Positions 1 to 8,457 of a DNA stretch of 64,000 nucleotides are shown here, one piece after another. Source of the stretch: Halobacillus ihumii (lineage in GTDB: Bacteria > Bacillota > Bacilli > Bacillales > Halobacillaceae); the NCBI RefSeq assembly GCF_902726645.1, contig NZ_CACVAO010000001.1:2588764-2652763 (forward strand), written 5' to 3'. A model generated the notes under the pieces. It made no database searches. It was not told where the DNA came from and saw only the letters and a list, made by a program, of their open reading frames with translations. The translations under genes and the position numbers were made by a program. The number at the start of each line of letters is the position of its first letter. Position 1 is the first letter of the stretch.

Positions 1-133
1 AGCCCCCCTTGAGATGAGATTTCCCCTTACGCCAAGTAAGTAAGATTCCTCAGAGACGATGAGGTCGATAGGTCCGAGGTGGAAGCGTGGTGACACGTGG
101 AGCTGACGGATACTAATCAATCGATGACTTAAC
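1..133 (+). rRNA. 23S ribosomal RNA, 3' end (partial)
   Basis: The sequence matches the conserved 3' end of bacterial 23S rRNA, including the stretch with GTGGTGACACGTGGAGCTGA and the terminal segment with ACTAATCAATCGATGACTTAA. The gene enters from outside the window, so only about 130 nt are present. The exact 3' end is estimated from family knowledge. It is followed by 5S rRNA and tRNA genes, the usual Bacillaceae order. Confidence 0.95.
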
Positions 134-214
134 TATAAGGAAAACGTCCACATTGACTGTTTGATAACTTGAGTGTCTTATCCAGTTTTGAAGGTTTACC
201 CTTCTTTATAAAAT

Positions 215-331
215 GATGTGGTGGCGACAGCGAAGAGGTCACACCTGTTCCCATGCCGAACACAGCAGTTAAGCTCTTCAGCGCCGATGGTAGTCGGGTC
301 GATCCCCGTGAGAGTAGGACGCGGCCACGTC
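215..331 (+). rRNA. 5S ribosomal RNA
   Basis: A 117-nt segment carries the conserved 5S core (GCGAAGAGGTCACACCTGTT, CCGAACACAGCAGTTAAGCT, GAGAGTAGGACG). The two ends, GATGTGGTGG and GGCCACGTC, pair to form helix I, which sets the boundaries. It lies about 80 nt after the 23S end. Confidence 0.95.
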
Positions 332-344
332 ATTTATATTAATT

Positions 345-394
345 TATTATGGGAACCAAATAAAGGTTCACCCACATTATCGCGGGGTAGAGCA
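345..394 (+). repeat. Upstream copy of a 50-bp direct repeat containing a truncated tRNA-fMet 5' end
   Basis: Positions 345-394 match 494-543 at 49 of 50 bases (C at 372, T at 521). The repeat covers the leader and the first 14 nt of the initiator tRNA (381-394). In this copy the tRNA sequence then stops and is replaced by about 100 nt of other sequence with small inverted repeats (CAAGACC at 393-399 against GGTCTTG at 430-436). This copy cannot fold into a tRNA. Confidence 0.85.
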
Positions 395-493
395 AGACCG
401 AAAAACTTCTTGCTAAAACATCCCTGTAGGTCTTGCGACGAGCGTAGGCTTCCCCGAAGTCACTTACAACGTGAGGAGCAGTCTTACAAAAAA

Positions 494-607
<114 letters not shown>

Positions 608-672
608 AATACTTACAGTAACTTGAAACAATAGATCTCTTGAATGATTTAAAACCAGTTTTTAAAAGAACT

Positions 673-749
673 GGTCCGGTAGTTCAGCTGGTTAGAATGC
701 CTGCCTGTCACGCAGGAGGTCGCGGGTTCGAGTCCCGTCCGGACCGCCA
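673..749 (+). tRNA. tRNA-Asp, anticodon GTC
   Basis: A 77-nt cloverleaf with acceptor stem GGTCCGG/CCGGACC, anticodon loop CTGTCAC with GTC, T-loop GGGTTCGAGTCCC and encoded CCA. It is the last stable RNA of the operon and is followed by a terminator. Confidence 0.96.
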
Positions 750-771
750 TTAACTTTAAATTTAACTTTCC

Positions 772-805
772 AAGCCTTAGGAATACTTTCCTAAGGCTTT
801 TCTTA
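772..805 (+). terminator. Intrinsic terminator of the rRNA/tRNA operon
   Basis: A perfect 11-bp stem (AAGCCTTAGGA and TCCTAAGGCTT) with a 6-nt loop is followed by a T-rich run. It lies just after tRNA-Asp. Confidence 0.9.
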
Positions 806-895
806 ATTATAATGATATTTTTCACTGAGTTTTTTAAATAGTAGCTTCCATTGGTATAATAAATATAACGATTGTTAACAGTGGAGGAATCTTAC

Positions 896-1867
896 ATGGA
901 TGAATTTTCTTTTATTGACTCAATTAAACCTGACAGCTATCGTCAATCCTCACTCATTAAAGGAATTGATGATGATGCTGCCGTTTTCCGTCAAAACACA
1001 CGAGATATTGTCACGGCTGTAGATACAATGGTAGATGGTGTTCATTTTTCACGAGAAGCTATGGAACCTTATTATATTGGCTACCGAGCATTAGCAGCCA
1101 ATATAAGTGATCTGGCTGCTATGGGTGCAGAGCCTGTTTTTTTCATGGTGTCGATTGTTATCCCCTCTGATTGGGAGGAACAAGAACTGAGAGAAGTATA
1201 TCGTGGAATGAATTCTCTTGGTGATGAGTATCGGATGGACATGATTGGGGGAGATACGGTATCCGGGAAGGAATTCGTAATCTCCATTACAGTGTTCGGA
1301 TATGTGGAAAGAAACAAGGCGAGATATCGTACAGCTGCTCTCCCCGGGGATATACTTTTTGTTACGGGGACATTGGGTGACTCGAGAGCTGGTCTTGAAT
1401 GTATGAAAAAGAATATAAACAATGAGTATTTAATCAAAAGGCATTGTGAGCCAACCCCACGTGTTACTTTTGCCGAACAATTAAGTTCTCTCAAAAGAGT
1501 GGCATTAAACGATGTGAGTGATGGGATTGCCAGTGAAGGAAATGAAGTGGCTAGAGCTTCGTGTGTAGATCTACATATTACTTACGACTCAATTCCTTAT
1601 CACTCTTCCGTAGCTGAGCTTTTTCCTGATCAATATCAAGGATGGTTCCTATCTGGCGGTGAGGACTTTGAGTTACTTGGTGCGGTTTCAGAGCATGAAT
1701 GGCTGGAAGTTCAGCAAAAAGCTGAGGATATAAATTTAACAGTCACGAAAATTGGATATGTATCGGACGCCACAGAAGGCAAGGGTCTGGTATACTTAAC
1801 CAAGGATGGACAGACTGAACGATTAGAAAAATCAGGGTACACACATTTGCAAGAAGGTCGTGATTAA
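896..1867 (+). CDS. thiL: Thiamine-monophosphate kinase ThiL
   Basis: ThiL phosphorylates thiamine monophosphate with ATP to give thiamine pyrophosphate in the cytoplasm. The 323-residue product has the expected motifs: the Asp-rich Mg/ATP site DDDAAVF near residue 27, [30 protein letters not shown] and SGGEDFELL in the C-terminal half. The ATG at 896 is preferred over an upstream in-frame TTG at 872 because GGAGG lies at 883-887. Its stop codon directly abuts the GTG start of tsaE, so it is the first gene of a tightly packed operon. The same order (ydiA/thiL then tsaE) is known in Bacillus subtilis. Confidence 0.95.
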   Translation: MDEFSFIDSIKPDSYRQSSLIKGIDDDAAVFRQNTRDIVTAVDTMVDGVHFSREAMEPYYIGYRALAANISDLAAMGAEPVFFMVSIVIPSDWEEQELREVYRGMNSLGDEYRMDMIGGDTVSGKEFVISITVFGYVERNKARYRTAALPGDILFVTGTLGDSRAGLECMKKNINNEYLIKRHCEPTPRVTFAEQLSSLKRVALNDVSDGIASEGNEVARASCVDLHITYDSIPYHSSVAELFPDQYQGWFLSGGEDFELLGAVSEHEWLEVQQKAEDINLTVTKIGYVSDATEGKGLVYLTKDGQTERLEKSGYTHLQEGRD

Positions 1868-2323
1868 GTGAAAAGATATGAATGGACGACAGACTCTGAA
1901 GGGGAGACGCTCCTCTTCTCGGAGGAGTTAGCTGAGCACCTAGCTCCAGGAGATGTGCTCACACTGGAAGGCGATTTAGGTGCTGGAAAGACAACTTTTA
2001 CGAAAGGGCTTGCTAAAGGGCTGGGTGTCACACGGACGGTAAATAGCCCTACGTTTACCATTATAAAAGAGTACATGGGTAGACTTCCTTTATATCATAT
2101 GGATGTGTATCGTCTTGAGGATAGTGATGAGGATTTAGGTTTTGAGGAATTTTTTGAAGGAGACGGAGTGACGGTTGTCGAGTGGTCTCAATTTATTAAG
2201 GAGTATTTGCCTGACGAAAGGTTAGATATTACAATCGAGTACCTGAGTGAGACGAAGCGGAGAATAAAGTTGCAGCCTTACTCTAACCATTTTGAAGAGA
2301 TTTGTAAGGAGTTTAGAAAATGA
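1868..2323 (+). CDS. tsaE: tRNA t6A37 synthesis ATPase TsaE
   Basis: TsaE is the ATPase of the complex with TsaB and TsaD that transfers threonylcarbamoyl to adenosine 37 of ANN-decoding tRNAs. The 151-residue protein carries the Walker A motif GDLGAGKT at about residues 35-42 and later the HMDVYRL segment typical of the family. It starts with GTG one base after the thiL stop codon, and its end overlaps the tsaB start by 4 bp, so translation is probably coupled. Length is normal for the family. Confidence 0.95.
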   Translation: MKRYEWTTDSEGETLLFSEELAEHLAPGDVLTLEGDLGAGKTTFTKGLAKGLGVTRTVNSPTFTIIKEYMGRLPLYHMDVYRLEDSDEDLGFEEFFEGDGVTVVEWSQFIKEYLPDERLDITIEYLSETKRRIKLQPYSNHFEEICKEFRK

Positions 2324-3006
2324 ATGTGTTAGCCATAGATACATCAAATTACGTAATGGGAATTGCCGTCATGAAAGATGGAGTCGTAACGGGTGAGTTT
2401 GTTACGAATATCAAAAAGAATCATTCTCTTCGCCTAATGCCGGCGATTGAACAGCTTATGAGCGAGACAGCTACTAAACCCGAAGAACTTGATCGCATTG
2501 CTGTTGCTCACGGGCCAGGTTCCTATACGGGGGTCAGGATAGGGTTAACAACAGCTAAGACGATGGCCTGGTCACTGAATATTCCGGCTGTCGGCATATC
2601 GAGTTTGGAAGCTGTGGCGAGACAAGGTGAGTTGTTCAATGGTTATGTTTGTCCTTTTTTTGATGCAAGAAGAGGACTCGTGTACACGGGCTTGTATGAT
2701 GGAAACATGGAACTGGTTAAGGATGAGGTAAACATCCTGATGGAAGATTGGCTGGAACAGTTAAAAGGCATAGATAAGCCCGTTCTATTTTTAAGTCAGG
2801 ATATACAGGGATTTAAAGAAATGATTATCGAAGTTCTTGGAGAACAGGCAGTTATTCCAGGCGCTGCTTTCCACTATGCTCGTCCCTCATTAATCGCGTT
2901 AGCAGGGGCAGAGAAAGAGCCAGATGGTATCCATGGACTTGTTCCTAACTATCTACGTTTACCAGAGGCAGAGGCTAAGTGGCTTGCGGAGCAGGAGAAG
3001 AAGTAA
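2320..3006 (+). CDS. tsaB: tRNA t6A37 synthesis protein TsaB
   Basis: TsaB is an ASKHA-fold pseudo-enzyme that dimerises with TsaD in the threonylcarbamoyl transfer complex. The 228-residue product begins with the family signature VLAIDTSNYVMGIAV and has HGPGSYTGVRIGL near residues 66-78. It overlaps tsaE by 4 bp (ATGA) and is followed by rimI with no gap, keeping the tsaE-tsaB-rimI-tsaD order known from Bacillus. Confidence 0.95.
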   Translation: MNVLAIDTSNYVMGIAVMKDGVVTGEFVTNIKKNHSLRLMPAIEQLMSETATKPEELDRIAVAHGPGSYTGVRIGLTTAKTMAWSLNIPAVGISSLEAVARQGELFNGYVCPFFDARRGLVYTGLYDGNMELVKDEVNILMEDWLEQLKGIDKPVLFLSQDIQGFKEMIIEVLGEQAVIPGAAFHYARPSLIALAGAEKEPDGIHGLVPNYLRLPEAEAKWLAEQEKK

Positions 3007-3453
3007 ATGGTGATCATACGTGAGATGAAGGTTGAAGATATTGAGCAAGTTATGATAGTAGAGCATGCAACATTTGCTGTTCCCTGGACCAAAGATACAT
3101 TTATGAATGAGGTTAACGGAGAGAATCCGTATGCCCACTACTTGGTAATTGAGCAGGATGGGGCGATTTTTGGCTATTGTGGTCTATGGCTGATTATTGA
3201 TGAGGCCCATGTCACCAATATTGCGATCCATCCTGAATATAGAGGGAATAAATACGGAGAGCAGCTTTTTCGAAGGTCATTTGAAGAAGCGATAGAGATG
3301 GGTGCGATTCAATTGAGTTTAGAAGTGCGTGTTTCCAATACACCAGCTCAACATCTCTACCGTAAGTTTGGGCTTGTCCCTGGAGGCGTTCGGAAAAATT
3401 ATTATACAGATAATGGCGAAGATGCATTAGTGATGTGGGTGGGATTAAAATGA
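3007..3453 (+). CDS. rimI: Ribosomal protein S18-alanine N-acetyltransferase RimI
   Basis: A 148-residue GNAT protein with the acetyl-CoA pyrophosphate loop ([10 protein letters not shown], around residues 79-88) and the RimI-type ending [15 protein letters not shown] followed by EDALVMW. RimI acetylates the N-terminal alanine of ribosomal protein S18. The ATG at 3007 follows directly after the tsaB stop, and its own stop overlaps the tsaD ATG. RimI and the t6A genes are commonly co-transcribed in Firmicutes. Confidence 0.93.
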   Translation: MVIIREMKVEDIEQVMIVEHATFAVPWTKDTFMNEVNGENPYAHYLVIEQDGAIFGYCGLWLIIDEAHVTNIAIHPEYRGNKYGEQLFRRSFEEAIEMGAIQLSLEVRVSNTPAQHLYRKFGLVPGGVRKNYYTDNGEDALVMWVGLK

Positions 3454-4487
3454 CGCAAGATCAATATGTATTAGCGATTGAAACAAGTTGTGATGAAACG
3501 GCCGTGGCCATTGTGAAAAATGAACGGGAGTTAGTAGCGAATGTGGTCGCTTCCCAAATTGAAAGTCATAAGAGGTTTGGGGGAGTGGTTCCTGAGATTG
3601 CCTCAAGACACCATATTGAACAAATCACACTAACTTTAGAGACAGCCTTGGAAGAGGGTGCTCTTAAGGCAGATGATATGAATGCGATCGCGGTTACAGA
3701 GGGCCCAGGTTTGGTGGGCGCGTTGCTCGTCGGAGTAAATGCGGCAAAGGCGCTGGCATTTGCAAAAGAAAAACCGCTTATCGGAGTTCATCATATAGCC
3801 GGGCACATTTATGCTAATCGCTTAGAGAAGGAATTCACGTTTCCTTTACTGTCATTAGTAGTGTCAGGAGGCCATACTGAGCTGATCTTAATGAAGGAGC
3901 ACGGATCCTTCGAAGTTATTGGCGAGACGAGGGACGATGCGGCAGGAGAAGCCTATGATAAAGTAGCTCGCACACTTAAGCTTCCTTACCCAGGTGGACC
4001 TCATATCGACAAGTTAGCGGCTGAAGGTGAAGAAGTAATTGACTTTCCGCGGGCCTGGCTGGAAGCAGATTCTTATGATTTCAGTTTTAGCGGGTTGAAA
4101 TCTGCAGTTATCAACAAGTTGCACAATGCGAAGCAAAAGGGAGAGACTCTGAAACCTGAAGATGTAGCTGCAAGTTTCCAAGCGAGTGTCGTGGATGTGT
4201 TATCCACAAAAGCATATCGGGCAGCAAAAGATTATGGAATAAAACAAATCATTGTTGCTGGAGGTGTGGCAGCGAATCAGGGGTTGAGAAAAGCACTTCA
4301 TGAGAAGTTTGAAGGAACTGATACGGATCTGCTGATTCCTCCCTTGCACTTGTGTACGGATAATGCTGCCATGATTGCTGCGGCGGGGGCTGTAGCTTTT
4401 AATCAGGGACATAGAGCGGGCTATGATTTGAATGCAAATCCTGCCTTAAGTTTAGAAAGATACGGTCAGCGAAAAGACAATGATTAG
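3450..4487 (+). CDS. tsaD: tRNA N6-adenosine threonylcarbamoyltransferase TsaD
   Basis: TsaD (formerly Gcp/YdiE) is the catalytic subunit that moves threonylcarbamoyl from its AMP adduct onto tRNA A37. The 345-residue protein has the metal-binding HxxxH motif in HHIAGH (His115 and His119), the opening [22 protein letters not shown], and the C-terminal AGGVAAN and [12 protein letters not shown] blocks. The ATG at 3450 overlaps the rimI stop (ATGA) and is the normal family start; an upstream in-frame start at 3435 would add five residues inside rimI. It is the last gene of the operon. Confidence 0.96.
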   Translation: MTQDQYVLAIETSCDETAVAIVKNERELVANVVASQIESHKRFGGVVPEIASRHHIEQITLTLETALEEGALKADDMNAIAVTEGPGLVGALLVGVNAAKALAFAKEKPLIGVHHIAGHIYANRLEKEFTFPLLSLVVSGGHTELILMKEHGSFEVIGETRDDAAGEAYDKVARTLKLPYPGGPHIDKLAAEGEEVIDFPRAWLEADSYDFSFSGLKSAVINKLHNAKQKGETLKPEDVAASFQASVVDVLSTKAYRAAKDYGIKQIIVAGGVAANQGLRKALHEKFEGTDTDLLIPPLHLCTDNAAMIAAAGAVAFNQGHRAGYDLNANPALSLERYGQRKDND

Positions 4488-4541
4488 ACATGATAAACTT
4501 TCCTTTGCGCGTCTGAAGGGAAGTTTATTTTTTGAAATAGG

Positions 4542-4713
4542 TTATACACAAATGCATATTTATACAGTGGATAAGTGTGGACAGAAAAAGATATTATTCA
4601 AATGATATCGTTACCATAATTGTGGATAACTTAGGCTGTTTTTGTGGATTGTGTGAATAAAGTTGTTGAGAACTGCTAAATCAATTTAGTATGAGTGAAT
4701 AAGCTGTGGATAT
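4542..4713. promoter_or_regulatory. DnaA-box cluster downstream of tsaD
   Basis: The region between tsaD and its terminator holds three perfect matches to the DnaA box TTATNCACA: forward at 4542-4550 (TTATACACA), reverse at 4621-4629 (TGTGGATAA) and reverse at 4652-4660 (TGTGAATAA). Three more differ at one base (4566-4574, 4694-4702, 4705-4713). Bacillus subtilis has DnaA-box clusters outside the origin that bind DnaA and limit initiation; I recall one near gcp (tsaD), which would make this position conserved. No AT-rich unwinding element or dnaA/dnaN gene is seen, so this is not a chromosomal origin. Confidence 0.8.
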
Positions 4714-4760
4714 CTAAAAGTAACACATACGCCAATATACATTTAGATTGGGAATAAAAA

Positions 4761-4806
4761 CCACCTCAGGTCATCCAGATTCTGGATGACCTGAGGTGGT
4801 AATTTT
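4761..4806. terminator. Bidirectional terminator between tsaD and the ABC-F gene
   Basis: A perfect 18-bp stem (CCACCTCAGGTCATCCAG and its complement, 4761-4778 and 4782-4799) with a 3-nt loop is flanked by an A run on the left and TTTT on the right. The two genes converge, so it can serve both strands. Confidence 0.9.
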
Positions 4807-4813
4807 ATGGGTT

Positions 4814-6748
4814 TTACACATGGAGTTGTTCCCATTCTTCCATGAGGGTTTCGATTTGTTGTTGGTAACTTTGATTACTTTCGGTGAGTTCAAGAGATTT
4901 CTCGTGATCTTGATAGACCTCGGGATCACATAATAAAGAATCAATTTCCTCAATTTTACTTTCGATTTCTTCAATTTGTTGTTCAATCTCAATAATTCTG
5001 CGTTGGCGCTTGCGTTCTTCCCGTTTGTTAGCCTTATCCTGTTGAAAACTATTCTTAGTTTGAGCTTCTTTATTATTCTCTGTAATTTGGTTGGCAGCTT
5101 CGGCCTCCTCAAGCTGTTGAAGCTCCAGCTCCTCTTGTTTCTTCTGAACAAAGTAATCATAATCACCGAGGAACGTGCGTGTTTCTTTCGGATGCATCTC
5201 AACAACTTGAGTGGCTATTTTGTTTATAAAGTAACGGTCGTGTGAAACAAACAGCAGTGTTCCCGGATAATCAATAAGAGCTGATTCAAGAACCTCTTTA
5301 CTATCAAGGTCCAAATGGTTTGTCGGCTCATCGAGGATGAGGAAATTAGCTTCCTGCATCATAAGCTTAGCCAGAGATAAACGCGCCTTTTCTCCCCCAC
5401 TTAAAGCAGAAACCGGCTTTAGCACATCGTCGCCGGAGAACAGGAAATTACCGAGTATCGTGCGAATATCTTTCTCATTTTTCAAAGGATAATCATCCCA
5501 GAGTTCGTTTAATACAGTTTTCCTTGAGTTCAACTTTGTTTGTTCCTGGTCATAGTAACCAATTTGAACATTGGTCCCAAGCGCCATTGTACCGCCTGCT
5601 TTTAATTCCCCAATTATGGTTTTGAGCAAAGTTGTTTTTCCGACGCCATTTGGTCCGACTAAGGCAACTGAATCTCCTCTTTGTAAACTTATAGATAAAT
5701 GATCAAATAACAAAGGAGAATCAGGTTCATATCGGAAAGATAGATCATTTAGTTTCAACACATCATTTCCACTCTTCTTATTCACTTGAAAGCTGAAGGA
5801 AGCAGAGGATTGATCGATTTTCGGTTTATCGAGCTTGTCCATTTTTTCAAGCTGCTTTCTACGGCTTTGTGCCCGCTTACTAGTCGTGGCACGTACAATA
5901 TTCTTCTGGATAAACTCTTCCATTCGCTTGATTTCCGACTGCTGCTTCTCAAAGTTCTTCAACTCAAGTTCATAATCGGCTTCTTTCTTTTGCAAATAAT
6001 TACTGTAATTCCCGTGATATTTCTTTGAACCTTGATGGGCAATTTCATAAACCGTATTCACAATCTTATCTAAAAAGTACCGATCGTGGGAAACGATCAC
6101 CACGGCCCCTTCATACCCTTGCAAATAACCTTCAAGCCAGGAAAGAGTTTCAATATCCAGGTGGTTGGTTGGCTCGTCCAGGATGAGAATGTCAGGTTTC
6201 GTTAATAGCAGTTTTCCTAGAGCTAGTCTTGTTTTCTGACCCCCGCTTAAGGAAGTGATCGGCGTATTCCAATCGAAGTCATGAAAATTCAATCCGTTGA
6301 GGACAGCTTTTATGTCTGCTTCATAATGATAGCCACCTGCGAGTTTAAAATAATCCTGGCGCTCATCGTAGCTTGACAGCAATTTCTGATAGGCCTCTTG
6401 ATCATCAAGCAGGTCTGGATCTGCCATCTCTGTTTCCATGTTACGTAATTCTTTTTCAATCCCTTTTAAATGAGCAAATACCTTCTCCATCTCGTTCCAA
6501 ATCGATTCCTCAGAATCCAATCCGGTATTTTGAGCTAAATACTCCATCGTCACATCTTTAGGCTTGAAAATATCCCCAGAGTCATAGCTCAATTCCCCAG
6601 CCATCATTTTTAACAGAGTACTTTTACCAGACCCATTTCGGCCCACAATAGCAATACGGTCATTCATTTGAACTTCCAGTTTAATATTCGATAAAATTAA
6701 CTCAGCTCCAAAACGCTTCGTTAATTGATTTAATTGCATGAGAATCAT
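4814..6748 (-). CDS. ydiF: ABC-F family ATP-binding protein (YdiF-like)
   Basis: A 644-residue soluble protein with two ABC ATPase domains and no membrane segments, the layout of ABC-F translation factors that act at the ribosomal E site. Domain 1 has GRNGSGKSTLLK, LSGGQKTRLALG and LILDEPTNHLD; domain 2 has GPNGVGKTTLLK, LSGGEKARLSLA and a second LILDEPTNHLD. A basic linker with TTSKRAQSRRKQLEKM lies between them, and the C-terminal 100 residues are a charged coiled coil. The ATG at 6748 has GAGGTG 7 nt upstream. Its place between tsaD and moaC/rex matches B. subtilis ydiF, although here it is transcribed on the opposite strand to tsaD. Confidence 0.9.
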   Translation of the reverse strand: MILMQLNQLTKRFGAELILSNIKLEVQMNDRIAIVGRNGSGKSTLLKMMAGELSYDSGDIFKPKDVTMEYLAQNTGLDSEESIWNEMEKVFAHLKGIEKELRNMETEMADPDLLDDQEAYQKLLSSYDERQDYFKLAGGYHYEADIKAVLNGLNFHDFDWNTPITSLSGGQKTRLALGKLLLTKPDILILDEPTNHLDIETLSWLEGYLQGYEGAVVIVSHDRYFLDKIVNTVYEIAHQGSKKYHGNYSNYLQKKEADYELELKNFEKQQSEIKRMEEFIQKNIVRATTSKRAQSRRKQLEKMDKLDKPKIDQSSASFSFQVNKKSGNDVLKLNDLSFRYEPDSPLLFDHLSISLQRGDSVALVGPNGVGKTTLLKTIIGELKAGGTMALGTNVQIGYYDQEQTKLNSRKTVLNELWDDYPLKNEKDIRTILGNFLFSGDDVLKPVSALSGGEKARLSLAKLMMQEANFLILDEPTNHLDLDSKEVLESALIDYPGTLLFVSHDRYFINKIATQVVEMHPKETRTFLGDYDYFVQKKQEELELQQLEEAEAANQITENNKEAQTKNSFQQDKANKREERKRQRRIIEIEQQIEEIESKIEEIDSLLCDPEVYQDHEKSLELTESNQSYQQQIETLMEEWEQLHV

Positions 6749-6905
6749 GTCGTTTCACCTCAATGGATTAAGTGTATCTTATATGGGTCAAGAGTAGCAA
6801 GACGTGCAGCTTCTAGTTAAGGGGCGCCTCAACGACTTTGAGTTGATTTTTTGGTAGAATAAGAGTACTGTTTCATTAACTGATTTGGCAAAAAGGAGTT
6901 TGGAC

Positions 6906-7400
6906 ATGGCTGAATTTACTCATTTTAATGACCAGGGACGCGCCAGAATGGTCGATATATCCGAAAAAAATGATACGGTTCGGACAGCTGTAGCTAAGAC
7001 AAGCGTGACTGTGAATGAATCGATTTATCAAAAAATAACCAACCAGACGATGGCAAAGGGTGACGTACTAGCTGTTGCTCAAATTGCCGGCATCATGGCA
7101 GCGAAAAAGACACCCGATTGGATACCGATGTGTCATCCGCTTTCGTTAAAAGGCATTGATGTTCGCTTTGATTGGCAAGTGGATAATGGCTATCAATTGC
7201 TGATCGAAGCAGAGGTGAAAACGAAAGGCAGTACCGGTGTAGAAATGGAAGCTTTAACCGCCGCTTCGGCAACGGCTTTAACAGTATATGACATGTGTAA
7301 AGCAGTGGATAAAGGCATGGTGATCGGGCCTACTTTTCTAGAGGAGAAAACAGGTGGAAAGAGCGGAGATTACCGGAGAGAAGACGGGTCGGGGAGGTAG
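6906..7400 (+). CDS. moaC: Cyclic pyranopterin monophosphate synthase MoaC
   Basis: MoaC closes the pterin ring in the first steps of molybdenum cofactor synthesis. The 164-residue protein contains the signature MCHPL ([11 protein letters not shown]), [18 protein letters not shown] and [13 protein letters not shown]. The ATG at 6906 follows AAGGAG at 6893-6898. The gene runs into rex with only 4 bp between the stop and the chosen rex start. A Mo cofactor is needed by the nitrate reductase NasC encoded about 40 kb away. Confidence 0.95.
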   Translation: MAEFTHFNDQGRARMVDISEKNDTVRTAVAKTSVTVNESIYQKITNQTMAKGDVLAVAQIAGIMAAKKTPDWIPMCHPLSLKGIDVRFDWQVDNGYQLLIEAEVKTKGSTGVEMEALTAASATALTVYDMCKAVDKGMVIGPTFLEEKTGGKSGDYRREDGSGR

Positions 7401-7404
7401 AGAA

Positions 7405-8049
7405 ATGGATGTAGAGCATACGAAGATTCCACAGGCAACAGCGAAGCGGCTGCCATTATATTATCGCTTTTTGAACAATCTGCATGGCCAAGGGAAGATG
7501 CGTGTCTCCTCAAAAGAGCTCAGCGAAGCTGTGAAAGTTGATTCGGCCACGATCCGCAGAGACTTTTCCTATTTCGGAGCCCTAGGGAAAAAGGGATATG
7601 GATATAATGTCGAATATTTGCTTTCCTTTTTCAGAAAGACACTGGATCAGGATGAGACGACTAAAGTTGCTCTAATAGGGGTCGGAAATCTAGGAACAGC
7701 CTTCTTGAACTATAATTTCACAAAAAACAATAACACTAAAATAGAGATAGCCTTCGATGCGAATTCGGACCGAATCGGAGAAGAAGTTGGCGGCGTGCCA
7801 GTTGAGCATATTGATAACTTAGAACAACATATGAAGGGGATAGATGTTGCGATCTTAACAGTTCCTGCTTCAGCAGCACAGGGAATTGCCGATAGACTGG
7901 TGAAAGCGGGAATATCAGGTGTGCTGAACTTTACGCCGGCTCGGATCACAGTACCCACAAGCGTCCGGGTTCATCATATAGACCTGGCTATTGAACTGCA
8001 GGCCCTTGTGTATTTTCTTAAGCATTATCCTTTAATAGAAGAAGAGTAA
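7405..8049 (+). CDS. rex: Redox-sensing transcriptional repressor Rex
   Basis: Rex senses the NADH/NAD+ ratio and represses fermentation and anaerobic genes. The 214-residue protein has an N-terminal winged helix ([35 protein letters not shown]), a Rossmann fold with [12 protein letters not shown] and a C-terminal dimer helix. The ATG at 7405 has GGGGAGG 7 nt upstream, inside the end of moaC; a longer in-frame start at 7354 would overlap moaC by 47 bp and lacks such a site. The moaC-rex pair is the B. subtilis order. Confidence 0.95.
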   Translation: MDVEHTKIPQATAKRLPLYYRFLNNLHGQGKMRVSSKELSEAVKVDSATIRRDFSYFGALGKKGYGYNVEYLLSFFRKTLDQDETTKVALIGVGNLGTAFLNYNFTKNNNTKIEIAFDANSDRIGEEVGGVPVEHIDNLEQHMKGIDVAILTVPASAAQGIADRLVKAGISGVLNFTPARITVPTSVRVHHIDLAIELQALVYFLKHYPLIEEE

Positions 8050-8073
8050 GCTCCTATTGTAATTTATCAACGT

Positions 8074-8105
8074 AAAGAGACCGCCCTTATGGAGGCGGTC
8101 TCTTT
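8074..8105 (+). terminator. Terminator downstream of rex
   Basis: A 12-bp stem (AAAGAGACCGCC with GGCGGTCTCTTT) with an 8-nt loop. The flanking A and T runs let it act on both strands, since the next gene is convergent. Confidence 0.88.
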
Positions 8106-8117
8106 ATACTTTCGGAA

Positions 8118-8303
8118 TTACTTATTTATGAGAGCTTTGACACCGAGATACAGTAATGCCAGTGAGAAGACGATGATCGCAATTCCACCAATAATATTAA
8201 AGAAGCTGACGATTCCAGCGGTAATCACTGATGAGGTTGGTAAGTTGGCTAAGGCGAAACCTGCTAAAATACAGGCCAAGTAAAGCAAAGCTAAATGATT
8301 CAT
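8118..8303 (-). CDS. Small two-helix membrane protein, function unknown
   Basis: A 61-residue hydrophobic protein with two predicted membrane helices (about residues 4-20 and 28-56) and a short basic tail (VKALINK). An AGGAGG site stands a few bases before the ATG, so it is probably expressed. I do not recognise the family. In B. subtilis the tatAy/tatCy genes lie at this position between rex and ydiK; they are absent here, and this protein has no Tat features. Confidence 0.65.
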   Translation of the reverse strand: MNHLALLYLACILAGFALANLPTSSVITAGIVSFFNIIGGIAIIVFSLALLYLGVKALINK

Positions 8304-8457
8304 AGTAGCCCCTCCTTTTAGGATAGTGTATGAAAGTCACCCATTTTTGTGCCTGAACCTATAGTTTCTCAAGTTCCACTAAATGAGGTTAATGCTTGGT
8401 ATGAAGGGGTATAGAGGGAATAGCTTAGATGTCTGGATAATGGAGGGAGGGGGAAGA

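Noticed and set aside
4542..4713. Chromosomal or plasmid replication origin
   Set aside because: DnaA boxes are present, but there is no dnaA/dnaN or rep gene and no AT-rich unwinding block.
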